From: Streptomyces sp. LUP47B
GTDB taxonomy: Bacteria; Actinomycetota; Actinomycetes; Streptomycetales; Streptomycetaceae
DNA: 64,000 nucleotides
Assembly (NCBI RefSeq): GCF_001746295.1
Contig: NZ_MJAH01000011.1
Span: 185,188-249,187 of the forward strand
Direction of reading: 5' to 3'
Shown: positions 1-7,721 of the stretch, piece by piece
Layout: each line of letters opens with the position of its first letter
Numbering within the stretch: position 1 is the first letter of the stretch
Made by a program: the position numbers and the translations under genes
Notes under the pieces: generated by a model
What the model saw: the letters and a program-made list of their open reading frames with translations, nothing else
The model's database searches: none
What the model was told of the DNA's origin: nothing

Positions 1-377
1 CCCCCGCCACGACGGACCGTCCGCCGCACCGCGCGCCACCACGGACCGTCCGCCGCACCGCGCGCCACCACGGGCCGTTCGCCGTACCGGGCGCCAGGAC
101 GGGCCGGTGGCCGCGTACGGCGCGCAGGGGCCGGGGTGGGGGGTGTCCGCCCGCAGCGGCCGGCGTCCGTCACCGAGCACTGCTCAAGAAACCGAGCCGC
201 CGGACCGAGGACGGACACCCCCCACCCCGGCCCCGACCCACCACACACCCGCACGCGCTACCCAGTCCCCCACCGGACAGAAACAGGCCGCCGCAGGCAC
301 CCAGGGGCGCGGGGAACTGCGCAAAAACGCCCGCCCCCACCGACCCGCACCCGCACCCACACCCGCAGGCACCCCCC
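1..377. repeat. Reiterated intergenic element, copy 1 (cut by left edge)
   Basis: No convincing gene is present. Three imperfect tandem units of about 32 bp (consensus around GACGGACCGTCCGCCGCACC) occupy roughly 1-100. They are followed by a perfect 23-bp inverted repeat (127-149 with 212-234) and a block ending AGGGGCGCGGGGAACTGCGC at 303-322. The same blocks in the same order recur at 13980-14400, so this is one copy of a dispersed non-coding element. Its left end lies outside the window. Confidence 0.8.
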
Positions 378-1202
378 TCAAACCGCCGGAGGCCACCGCG
401 GTGACCGCCGCTCATTGAACGCCGCCACCCCCTCCGCCCGATCCCCCGAGAACGCCACCGCCCGCCACGCCGCATCCTCCACCTCGAGCCCGGCCCGCAG
501 GTCCAACCCCTGCCCGACCCGCAGCGCCCGCTTCGCCGCCCGCAACCCCACAGGCGAGTTCGCCGCGATCCGCCCCGCCAGCGCCAACGCCTCCGCCCGG
601 TCCTCCCCCGCATCCACCAGCTGATCCACGAGCCCCAGCCGATGCGCCTCCTCCGCCTCCACCCGCCGCGCACTGAAGATCAGCTCCGCGGCCCGCGCGG
701 CCCCCACCCGCCGAGGCAGCAACTGCGTCCCCCCACCCCCGGGGATCACCCCCACCGACACCTCCGGCAACCCCACCACCGCCGTACGGTCGGCCACGAT
801 CAGGTCGCACGACAGCGCCAGCTCGAACCCCCCGCCCAACGCGAACCCGTGCACCGCGGCGATGGTCGGCACAGGCAGCTCCAGCACCCCCGTGTACGCC
901 CCCCGCGCCACCGGTCGCTGCCGCAGCAGCTCGGCGTCGCTGAAGGAGTTCCGCTCCTTCAGGTCAGCCCCGACACAGAACGCCCGCTCATGCGTGGAGG
1001 TCACCACGACAACCCGCACCCCCTCATCACCCCCCAGCGAGGCACAGGCCGCGGCGACGGACCGCGCCATCTCCGTGGAGACCGCGTTCATCGCCTTGGG
1101 CCGATCGAGGACCAGCTCGGCGACAGTCCCCTCCCCGGTGCCGCCGTCCCCCTCCCCGTGCCGCCGCACCAGCACGAACTCCCCGAACCGCTCCTCACCC
1201 AT
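378..1202 (-). CDS. Enoyl-CoA hydratase/isomerase (crotonase family)
   Basis: This 274-residue crotonase probably hydrates enoyl-CoA intermediates in acyl or amino-acid catabolism in the cytoplasm. The oxyanion/substrate segment FCVGADLKER is visible, as are both expected acidic residues, in GGGFELALSCD and GLPEVSVGVIPGGGGTQ. The FCxGADLKER form resembles AUH-type (methylglutaconyl-CoA) hydratases, but substrate cannot be decided from sequence. The ATG at 1202 has a GGAGGG ribosome site about 8 bases upstream; a longer reading frame to 1232 lacks one. A GTTAAC repeat pair sits just upstream and could be an operator. Confidence 0.88.
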   Translation of the reverse strand: MGEERFGEFVLVRRHGEGDGGTGEGTVAELVLDRPKAMNAVSTEMARSVAAACASLGGDEGVRVVVVTSTHERAFCVGADLKERNSFSDAELLRQRPVARGAYTGVLELPVPTIAAVHGFALGGGFELALSCDLIVADRTAVVGLPEVSVGVIPGGGGTQLLPRRVGAARAAELIFSARRVEAEEAHRLGLVDQLVDAGEDRAEALALAGRIAANSPVGLRAAKRALRVGQGLDLRAGLEVEDAAWRAVAFSGDRAEGVAAFNERRSPRWPPAV

Positions 1203-1214
1203 GACACCCTCCCG

Positions 1215-1230
1215 GTTAACGCGGGTTAAC
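1215..1230. promoter_or_regulatory. Paired GTTAAC palindromes upstream of enoyl-CoA hydratase
   Basis: GTTAAC, itself palindromic, occurs twice separated by GCGG, giving an inverted repeat 13 bases upstream of the hydratase start. In this GC-rich sequence such an AT-bearing motif is conspicuous. Its placement fits a repressor operator or a -10 region. The binding protein is unknown. Confidence 0.4.
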
Positions 1231-1402
1231 AAAGAACGCTCCGATCATCGCAGCCCCACCCACACCGCGAAAGGTTCCCGCCGACCCACCCGACACCCCG
1301 TTCGAGTGACATCCCGCCCAACTCCTCCCCGACCGCCCACAGCAGCGCATAACGTGCGCCCCGCCGCAGCGCACGGGGGCGCAGGCACCCAGGGGAGGAA
1401 CC

Positions 1403-2047
1403 ATGACGGCGACGATGACGACGGTGACGACGACAGAGCCGACGGCGGACGGCGGCACCCGCCTGTTCGGACCGCGCGGCCGCCACCGCAAACCCCGCCC
1501 CCGCAAGATCGTGCTCGCCGCGGGTGGTCTCGCCCTGGCCGCCGGCGCCCTGAGCCTCGTACGGATGGCCCCCGACGCGGGACTGGGCGGCTACGGCGCG
1601 ACGGAGACGGATCCCCAGGCCGCCCCGGGCGCCGACTCGGACGGAGACATCGACATCGACACCGGCACGGACCGAGCGACGAACGCCGCCGCGACCGTGG
1701 GCTCCGTCCCGCAGGCGAGCCCGTCGTCGACCACGACGATGGGCGGGATCTCGGCGACGCCCACACCGGGTGTCCCGCACGCCCGGGCGGGTTCCGCGAC
1801 CGCCGTACCACTGCCCCTCGCGGCGGCCCCCACGACGATCCCGGAGGCACCGAACACCCCGGCCCCGGCCCCCACGGCCTCCACCACGCCCCACTCACCG
1901 TCGACGACCACGGCCCCGCAACCGTCCCGGACCACGCCCCCACCGGCACCGGCACCCACTCACCCCACCCAGCCCACTCACACGAGCCGGCCCGCACCCG
2001 GCCTGTGCGTACCGATCATCGGCCTGTGCGTACAGCAGCGCGGCTAG
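1403..2047 (+). CDS. Membrane-anchored Pro/Thr-rich protein of unknown function
   Basis: No family is recognised for this 214-residue protein. It has a basic cytoplasmic N-terminus (GPRGRHRKPRPRK), one membrane segment at about residues 35-53 and a long external low-complexity tail rich in Pro, Thr and Ala. It ends in the short hydrophobic sequence CVPIIGLCVQ, with two cysteines seven residues apart. A GGGAGGAACC ribosome site precedes the ATG. Its stop codon overlaps that of the convergent adenylate cyclase by 4 bases. The layout suggests a surface-exposed, wall-spanning stalk; that is inference. Confidence 0.6.
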   Translation: MTATMTTVTTTEPTADGGTRLFGPRGRHRKPRPRKIVLAAGGLALAAGALSLVRMAPDAGLGGYGATETDPQAAPGADSDGDIDIDTGTDRATNAAATVGSVPQASPSSTTTMGGISATPTPGVPHARAGSATAVPLPLAAAPTTIPEAPNTPAPAPTASTTPHSPSTTTAPQPSRTTPPPAPAPTHPTQPTHTSRPAPGLCVPIIGLCVQQRG

Positions 2048-3138
2048 GAGGGAGGCCCGTCCCTGCGGGTCAGCAGCCAGGGCTCGACGACGCCGAGTCC
2101 GCGCACCGGCCGCTGCCACATCGGCTGGAGCGCGAAGCGGTACGTCGGCGGCTCCTCGCCCTCCTTCTCGGCGGTGGCCGCGGCCTCGGCCGCCTCCGCC
2201 TCGGAGGCGGGCGCCTCGCCGTGCCGGATCAGCTCCTCCGCGAAGGCGCTGTCGACGAGAACGGCGTCGCGGGGAGCTATCGAGGTCAGCCGGGAGGCGA
2301 GGTTCACCGTCGTACCGAAGACATCACCCATTCGGGTGGTCACCGTGCCGAAGGCGATGCCGACGCGCAGTTCGGGCATGGTCTCGTCGTTCGCCATGGT
2401 CTCGATCAGCCGCAGGGCGATCTCGGCGGCCACCGCCGCGTCGTCGGCCGCGTACAGCACCTCGTCACCGAGCGTCTTGATGAGCCGCCCGCCGCGCGCG
2501 GCAACGAGGTCGGCGGCGGTGGTCTCGAAGGCCTCGACGAGCTCGCCGAGCTCCTCCTCCTCCATACGGCGGGTCAGCCGCGTGAACCCGACGAGGTCGG
2601 CGAAGCCGACGCACAGCCGCCGGTCGACCATCTCCTCGTCGTCGGCGGCCTGCACGACCCGGCCCGCCGAGGCGGAGAGCTGGCGGCGCCAGACGTAGAC
2701 GAGGAACTCCTCCAGCTCGGGCAGGAGCAGCTCGATGATCGGGTACGTCACCTCGGTGCGGGTCATGCCCGGCTCCGGGGGGTCGGTCAGGCCCTCCAGG
2801 AAGGAGTCGATCTGCCACTCGGCGAGCCGGGCGGTGGTCTGCCCGGTGGACCGCGCCACCTGTACGGCCATGGCCTCGCTCAGCAGCCCCGCCTCGACGA
2901 GACCGGCGAGCCGGCGCAGCGCGAGGACGTCCGCCTCGGTGAACGCCTTGGCCTGGCCGACGTCGGCGAAGCCCATCGCCCGCCAGAAGCGGGTGGCCAG
3001 CTCCATGGAGACACCGGCGGTGCGGGCCGCCTGAAAAGGGGTGTAGCGCCGCTCCGCGCCGAGGATGAGCTGCTCGAGACGCACGGCGAGCGGGTGCGGG
3101 GTCGCGTCCGCGCCGGAGCCCGTGTCGTCTGCGGTCAC
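2044..3138 (-). CDS. cya: Class III adenylate cyclase
   Basis: This soluble 364-residue protein is predicted to make cAMP from ATP. The N-terminal ~140 residues resemble the regulatory, pH-sensing-type module of Rv1264-like cyclases. The catalytic domain shows the first metal aspartate in FADLVGFT, the adenine-specifying lysine and second metal site in LIKTLGDEV, and VNLASRL with the transition-state Asn/Arg pair. An acidic Ala/Glu-rich insert lies near the C-terminus. GTG start at 3138 follows GGAAGGGCAGCAGGC. It lies 106 bases downstream of birA on the same strand and matches the position of S. coelicolor cya. Confidence 0.9.
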   Translation of the reverse strand: MTADDTGSGADATPHPLAVRLEQLILGAERRYTPFQAARTAGVSMELATRFWRAMGFADVGQAKAFTEADVLALRRLAGLVEAGLLSEAMAVQVARSTGQTTARLAEWQIDSFLEGLTDPPEPGMTRTEVTYPIIELLLPELEEFLVYVWRRQLSASAGRVVQAADDEEMVDRRLCVGFADLVGFTRLTRRMEEEELGELVEAFETTAADLVAARGGRLIKTLGDEVLYAADDAAVAAEIALRLIETMANDETMPELRVGIAFGTVTTRMGDVFGTTVNLASRLTSIAPRDAVLVDSAFAEELIRHGEAPASEAEAAEAAATAEKEGEEPPTYRFALQPMWQRPVRGLGVVEPWLLTRRDGPPS

Positions 3139-3244
3139 GCCTGCTGCCCTTCCGATCTGTCACGGTCAGGTATCGACCGGCCTCAACTGTACGGCAGGTG
3201 TGCGGTAGCTCACGTCCTCACTCCATGAGGTGGGACAGCTCCGC

Positions 3245-4108
3245 TCACGCCGGTCGCAGGTGGACGATGTCTCCCGCGCCCACCGGTTCCTGTACGCCCT
3301 CCTCCGTCGCGATCACCAAACGACCGTCGCCGTCCACCGCGACCGCCTCGCCGACCAGTGAGCGGTCACCCGGCAGCTCCGCCCGTACCGTTCTTCCCAG
3401 CGTCGCGCACCCCGCCGCGTACGTCTCCTGGAGTCCGCTCACCGTCGGATCGCCCGCCGCCGAGCGCCACCGCTCGTACCACTCCTCCAGGGAGCGCAGG
3501 ACGGCCCGCAGCAGGGGATCGCGGTCCGTGCTCACCGCTCCGGCCAGCGCCAGCGAACCCGCCGTCGGGACCGGCAACTCGTCCTCCCGGAGGGTGACGT
3601 TGATGCCCACGCCCACGACGACGCCGCCCTCGCCCGCCCGCTCCGCGAGGATTCCGCCGGCCTTGCGCTCCTCGCCCCCCACGGTCACGAGGAGGTCGTT
3701 GGGCCACTTCAGGGCCGTATCGACACCCGCGGCCCGTGACAGCCCCGTCGCCACCGCCACCCCCGTCAGCAGCGGCAGCCAGCCCCAGCGGGCCACCGGC
3801 ACCTCGGCGGGCGTCAGCAGCACGGAGAAGAACAGACCCGACCGCGGCGGCGCGGTCCACTGGCGGTCCAGGCGGCCCCGCCCCGCGGTCTGCTCCTCGG
3901 CGACGAGGACCGCGCCCTCGGCCGCCTTGCCCGCGGCGGCGCGGGCGACCAGGTCGGAGTTGGTGGAGCCGGTGCCGGTCACCACCTCGATCCCGGACCA
4001 CAGCCCGCCGTCCCGCACCAGCCCGCGGCGCAGCGCGGCCGCGTTGAGGGGCGGCCGGTCGAGGTCCGACCAACGGCTGTCGTCTCCTGAAACATCTCGC
4101 GGCGTCAT
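3245..4108 (-). CDS. birA: Biotin-[acyl-CoA-carboxylase] ligase
   Basis: The enzyme attaches biotin, via biotinyl-AMP, to the carrier domain of acyl-CoA carboxylase. The 287-residue protein carries the ATP/biotin loop GRGRLDRQW and KWPNDLLV, then GGILAE and GVGINV. It lacks an N-terminal helix-turn-helix, so it is a group I ligase without repressor function. The ATG at 4108 is preceded by AGGGTGG; the frame stays open further upstream but that part is antisense to pccB. It is divergent from pccB, its likely pathway partner. Confidence 0.93.
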   Translation of the reverse strand: MTPRDVSGDDSRWSDLDRPPLNAAALRRGLVRDGGLWSGIEVVTGTGSTNSDLVARAAAGKAAEGAVLVAEEQTAGRGRLDRQWTAPPRSGLFFSVLLTPAEVPVARWGWLPLLTGVAVATGLSRAAGVDTALKWPNDLLVTVGGEERKAGGILAERAGEGGVVVGVGINVTLREDELPVPTAGSLALAGAVSTDRDPLLRAVLRSLEEWYERWRSAAGDPTVSGLQETYAAGCATLGRTVRAELPGDRSLVGEAVAVDGDGRLVIATEEGVQEPVGAGDIVHLRPA

Positions 4109-4219
4109 GCAAGCCACCCTAGGTGTGTGAAACGCCGCACTGCTGATTCCGAGGGGCACCACTACTCTACGGATGAGTAACCGTCCCCCCTTTTGAGCAG
4201 GCAGGGAGCCGCGATCCCG

Positions 4220-5812
4220 ATGTCCGAGCCGGAAGCGACCGACATTCACACCACCGCGGGCAAGCTCGCGGATCTCCAGCGTCGTATTGACGAGGCGACG
4301 CACGCCGGCTCCGCACGCGCCGTCGAGAAGCAGCACGCCAAGGGCAAACTGACGGCCCGTGAGCGCATCGAGCTCCTCCTCGACGAGGGTTCCTTCGTCG
4401 AGCTGGACGAGTTCGCCCGGCACCGCTCCACCAACTTCGGCCTGGAGAACAACCGCCCCTACGGCGACGGTGTCGTCACCGGGTACGGCACGGTCGACGG
4501 CCGTCCCGTCGCCGTGTTCTCCCAGGACTTCACCGTCTTCGGCGGCGCGCTGGGCGAGGTCTACGGCCAGAAGATCGTCAAGGTGATGGACTTCGCGCTG
4601 AAGACCGGCTGTCCGGTCATCGGCATCAACGACTCCGGCGGCGCCCGCATCCAGGAGGGGGTCGCCTCACTCGGCGCCTACGGCGAGATCTTCCGCCGCA
4701 ACACCCATGCGAGCGGTGTCATCCCGCAGATCAGCCTGGTCGTCGGTCCCTGCGCCGGCGGGGCCGTGTACTCCCCGGCGATCACCGACTTCACGGTCAT
4801 GGTCGACCAGACCTCGCACATGTTCATCACCGGCCCCGACGTCATCAAGACGGTCACCGGTGAGGACGTCGGCTTCGAGGAGCTGGGCGGCGCCCGCACC
4901 CACAACGCGGTGTCCGGCGTGGCCCATCACATGGCCGGCGACGAGAAGGACGCCGTCGAGTACGTCAAGCAGCTGCTGTCGTACCTGCCGTCCAACAACC
5001 TCTCCGAGCCGCCGGTCTATCCGGAGGAGGCGGACCTCGCGGTCACCGACGAGGACCGCGAGCTGGACACGCTCGTCCCGGACAGCGCGAACCAGCCGTA
5101 CGACATGCACACGGTGATCGAACACATCCTGGACGACGCCGAGTTCTTCGAGACGCAGCCGCTGTACGCGCCGAACATCCTCACCGGCTACGGCCGTGTC
5201 GAGGGCCACCCGGTCGGCATCGTGGCCAACCAGCCGATGCAGTTCGCCGGCTGCCTCGACATCACCGCGTCCGAGAAGGCGGCGCGCTTCGTGCGCACCT
5301 GCGACGCCTTCAACATCCCGGTGATCACCTTCGTCGACGTGCCGGGCTTCCTCCCCGGCGTCGACCAGGAGCACGACGGCATCATCCGCCGCGGCGCCAA
5401 GCTGATCTACGCCTACGCGGAAGCCACCGTCCCCCTCATCACGGTGATCACCCGCAAGGCCTTCGGCGGCGCCTACGACGTCATGGGCTCCAAGCACCTC
5501 GGCGCGGACCTCAACCTCGCCTGGCCGACCGCCCAGATCGCCGTCATGGGCGCCCAGGGCGCGGTCAACATCCTGCACCGCCGCACGATCGCGGAGGCGG
5601 AGGCGGCCGGAGAGCTGGAGGCGACCCGCGCCCGCCTGATCCGGGAGTACGAGGACGCCCTCCTCAACCCCTACATCGCGGCCGAGCGCGGCTACGTCGA
5701 CTCCGTGATCATGCCGTCGGACACCCGCCGCCACGTGGTCCGGGGCCTGCGCCAGCTGCGCACCAAGCGCGAGTCCCTGCCCCCCAAGAAGCACGGCAAC
5801 ATCCCCCTCTAG
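4220..5812 (+). CDS. pccB: Acyl-CoA (propionyl-CoA) carboxylase beta subunit
   Basis: This carboxyltransferase subunit of 530 residues transfers carboxyl from biotin to propionyl-CoA, giving methylmalonyl-CoA, a polyketide and fatty-acid precursor. It shows both halves of the crotonase-like carboxyltransferase fold, with oxyanion glycines in INDSGGARIQEG and FGGAYDVMGSKHLG. The Asp in GGAYDVM (about residue 420) appears to correspond to the residue known in S. coelicolor PccB to favour propionyl- over acetyl-CoA. Start chosen at the ATG after GCAGGGAG; a TTG 27 bases upstream is in frame but poorer. Genes for epsilon and alpha subunits follow. Confidence 0.93.
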   Translation: MSEPEATDIHTTAGKLADLQRRIDEATHAGSARAVEKQHAKGKLTARERIELLLDEGSFVELDEFARHRSTNFGLENNRPYGDGVVTGYGTVDGRPVAVFSQDFTVFGGALGEVYGQKIVKVMDFALKTGCPVIGINDSGGARIQEGVASLGAYGEIFRRNTHASGVIPQISLVVGPCAGGAVYSPAITDFTVMVDQTSHMFITGPDVIKTVTGEDVGFEELGGARTHNAVSGVAHHMAGDEKDAVEYVKQLLSYLPSNNLSEPPVYPEEADLAVTDEDRELDTLVPDSANQPYDMHTVIEHILDDAEFFETQPLYAPNILTGYGRVEGHPVGIVANQPMQFAGCLDITASEKAARFVRTCDAFNIPVITFVDVPGFLPGVDQEHDGIIRRGAKLIYAYAEATVPLITVITRKAFGGAYDVMGSKHLGADLNLAWPTAQIAVMGAQGAVNILHRRTIAEAEAAGELEATRARLIREYEDALLNPYIAAERGYVDSVIMPSDTRRHVVRGLRQLRTKRESLPPKKHGNIPL

Positions 5813-5829
5813 CCCTGCCGGGAGCCCTC

Positions 5830-6039
5830 ATGAACATCAAGGTCGTACGGGGTAACCCCACCCCGGAGGAGCTCGCCGCCGCCCTGGCGGTGGTCCGGGC
5901 CCGCGCCGCGGCGGCGACGGACACGCCGTCCGGCGCGGAGGAGCGCAGCGCCGCGTGGTCCGACCCGTCGCGGATCGCGGGCCACCGTCTGCCCCAGCCA
6001 GGTCCCACCTCGTGGGCACGCACCTACTGGCCGGGGTAG
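5830..6039 (+). CDS. pccE: Acyl-CoA carboxylase epsilon subunit
   Basis: This 69-residue protein has the signature of actinobacterial carboxylase epsilon subunits: N-terminal IKVVRGNPTPEELAAALAVV helix region, a linker, and a C-terminal tail ending WARTYWPG. Epsilon subunits bind the beta subunit and raise alpha-beta complex stability and activity. The gene begins 17 bases after the pccB stop with GGGAGCC upstream, so it is co-transcribed with pccB. Confidence 0.9.
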   Translation: MNIKVVRGNPTPEELAAALAVVRARAAAATDTPSGAEERSAAWSDPSRIAGHRLPQPGPTSWARTYWPG

Positions 6040-6062
6040 GCGGCCCCGCCCGTCGGAGAAGT

Positions 6063-6078
6063 TGAGTACGCGTACTCA
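6063..6078. promoter_or_regulatory. Perfect 16-bp palindrome TGAGTACGCGTACTCA
   Basis: Every base pairs in this uninterrupted palindrome, which lies 24 bases after the epsilon stop and 36 bases before the small membrane protein gene. The size and symmetry fit the operator of a dimeric repressor (TetR, GntR or LacI type). No regulator can be assigned from the window. Confidence 0.55.
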
Positions 6079-6113
6079 GGCGCCCTCCGCGAAATCGCCG
6101 CACGCTGGAAACC

Positions 6114-6242
6114 ATGCTGTGGTCCGACCCCGAGAACGAACCGCCCAAGGAACTGCGCGACACGCAGGAGATGCTTCGGCGTCTGAGCATCTTCCTCGCG
6201 CTGGCCATGGTGCTCGCGATGATTGTGATCGGACTACGCTGA
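6114..6242 (+). CDS. 42-residue single-pass membrane protein
   Basis: The ATG at 6114 opens a 42-codon frame: an acidic/basic N-terminal half (LWSDPENEPPKELRDTQE, then LRRLS) and one C-terminal membrane helix (about residues 25-41) ending GLR. Its TGA lies 4 bases before the maf start, so it sits neatly in the carboxylase-maf operon. Codon third positions are mostly G/C. I recall a gene of this kind at the same place in S. coelicolor. Function is unknown; membrane recruitment of a neighbouring enzyme is possible. Confidence 0.75.
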   Translation: MLWSDPENEPPKELRDTQEMLRRLSIFLALAMVLAMIVIGLR

Positions 6243-6246
6243 CCGC

Positions 6247-6867
6247 ATGACCGACCAGCCGCGCCGCCGACTCGTCCTGGCCTCCCAGTCACCCGCTCGC
6301 CTGAACCTGCTGCGGCAGGCCGGCCTCACTCCTGAGGTACTCGTGAGCGGGGTCGACGAGGACGCCGTCACCGCTCCCACCCCAGCCGATCTCGCGCTCG
6401 CCCTCGCCGAGGCGAAGGCCTCCGTCGTGGCCGCGAAGCCCGAGGTCAAGGGTGCGCTGGTGATCGGCTGCGACTCGGTGCTCGACCTGGACGGCGAGGC
6501 ACTGGGCAAGCCGGCCGACGCCGAGGAGGCGTCGGCCCGCTGGAAGTCCATGCGCGGGCGCGCGGGCACCCTGCAGACCGGCCACTGCGTCTACGACACG
6601 ACGAGCGGCCGGTATGTCTCCGGCACCGCCTCGACCGTCGTCCGCTTCGGCGAGCCGACCGACGACGAGATCGCCGCGTACGTCGCCTCCGGCGAACCCC
6701 TTTATGTGGCGGGGGCGTTCACCCTGGACGGCCGCTCGGCCCCGTTCATCGAGGGCATCGACGGCGACCACGGCAATGTGATCGGCCTCAGCCTGCCACT
6801 GCTGCGCCGGCTGCTGGCCGAGCTCGGCGTCGGCATCACGGAGTTGTGGGCGCCGGCGGAGGCGTGA
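6247..6867 (+). CDS. maf: Maf family nucleoside triphosphate pyrophosphatase
   Basis: Maf proteins hydrolyse non-canonical or dTTP/UTP-type nucleotides to monophosphates, limiting misincorporation and affecting septation. The 206-residue protein shows LASQSPARLNLL (substrate loop), GVDEDAV, IGCDSVL with the catalytic Asp, GKP, and the later IEGIDGD-NVIGLSLPLL segment. The start follows the small membrane protein gene by 4 bases. The last 32 bases overlap a convergent membrane gene. Confidence 0.9.
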   Translation: MTDQPRRRLVLASQSPARLNLLRQAGLTPEVLVSGVDEDAVTAPTPADLALALAEAKASVVAAKPEVKGALVIGCDSVLDLDGEALGKPADAEEASARWKSMRGRAGTLQTGHCVYDTTSGRYVSGTASTVVRFGEPTDDEIAAYVASGEPLYVAGAFTLDGRSAPFIEGIDGDHGNVIGLSLPLLRRLLAELGVGITELWAPAEA

Positions 6868-7357
6868 GCGGCGAGCCGCCTGCTCCCTGAGGACCCTCCG
6901 GCTCCTTGGGACCCCCGGGGCCGCCCGGACCCTTCGCGTCCTGCGGCCCCGCCGCGACCGGCCCTCGCTGTCCGTCGTAGGTCACCAGCACGAGCACGAG
7001 CAGCCCGAGCATCACGACCATGAAGAGGAACGGGCGCCAGCCGATCAGCGCCCAGGCGACCGCGCCCAGCACACCGTGCACCACGGCCGCGCTGATCAGC
7101 AGGACCCGGCCGAGCCCGGCGGGCTGCCGGTCGCGCACCGCCACCAGCAGGGCGACCAGCGCGCACAGCATGAAGTAGAGACCGAAGACGATCCCGCCGA
7201 TCTTCGAGGACATCGACATCGCGTCCGGGTCCAGACCGGCCAGCGACATGTTCTGCGCGTCGACGAGATTGCCCATGACCCAGTTCAGCATCGCCACGCC
7301 GAGAGCCTCTGCGAAGAGAACAACCGCCACGACCCACGCCACCGGCCTGCGGATCAC
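6836..7357 (-). CDS. Integral membrane protein of unknown function
   Basis: About four hydrophobic helices (PVAWVVAVVLFAEALGVAML, IVFGLYFMLCALVALLV, VLLISAAVVHGVLGAVAWAL, FLFMVVMLGLLVLVLV) precede a cytoplasmic Gly/Pro-rich tail. A GTG at 7357 has GGTGGGG upstream and starts just before the first helix. The frame stays open to a TTG at 7498, so a longer N-terminus is possible. The 3' end overlaps maf by 32 bases, antisense. No catalytic motif is visible. Confidence 0.65.
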   Translation of the reverse strand: MIRRPVAWVVAVVLFAEALGVAMLNWVMGNLVDAQNMSLAGLDPDAMSMSSKIGGIVFGLYFMLCALVALLVAVRDRQPAGLGRVLLISAAVVHGVLGAVAWALIGWRPFLFMVVMLGLLVLVLVTYDGQRGPVAAGPQDAKGPGGPGGPKEPEGPQGAGGSPLTPPPAPTTP

Positions 7358-7721
7358 CGGTCCCCACCCACTTTCGAGCCATGCTCCGGTTACCAGACGT
7401 ACGTTCAATACAGCGCGAACGCTACTAACGGGTAAACCCGGGGACAAGGGTTCGGCCGCGGGCAAAGATTCATTGGGCCATTCGTAGGGACTCCACAAAG
7501 AAACGGAGTGGTCCGCAGCACGCTCTCACAGAGACCTTGGCCACAGAGGAGGGCTAGGGTTTCCGGGAGGAGTCCTGCGTAACGAGGTGCGACAAGGGAT
7601 TTCGCGTGTCGGGCAAGCCCCGCATCACGCTCCGTGTGGGGAAGCTCACCACTGGGGATGGGTCGAAGAGACGTGTCGGCAGTCCCTAAACTCGGCTTGT
7701 TTCAAGGAGGGAGCCTCAATC

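Noticed and set aside
1..100. Tandem ~32-bp units as a CRISPR array
   Set aside because: Units abut without unique spacers and no cas genes are present; they belong to a dispersed intergenic element.
862..3228. Very long plus-strand open frame (788 codons) across the hydratase and cyclase genes
   Set aside because: Product is Arg/Pro/Gly-rich with no domain; it is the antisense shadow of GC-rich genes on the other strand.
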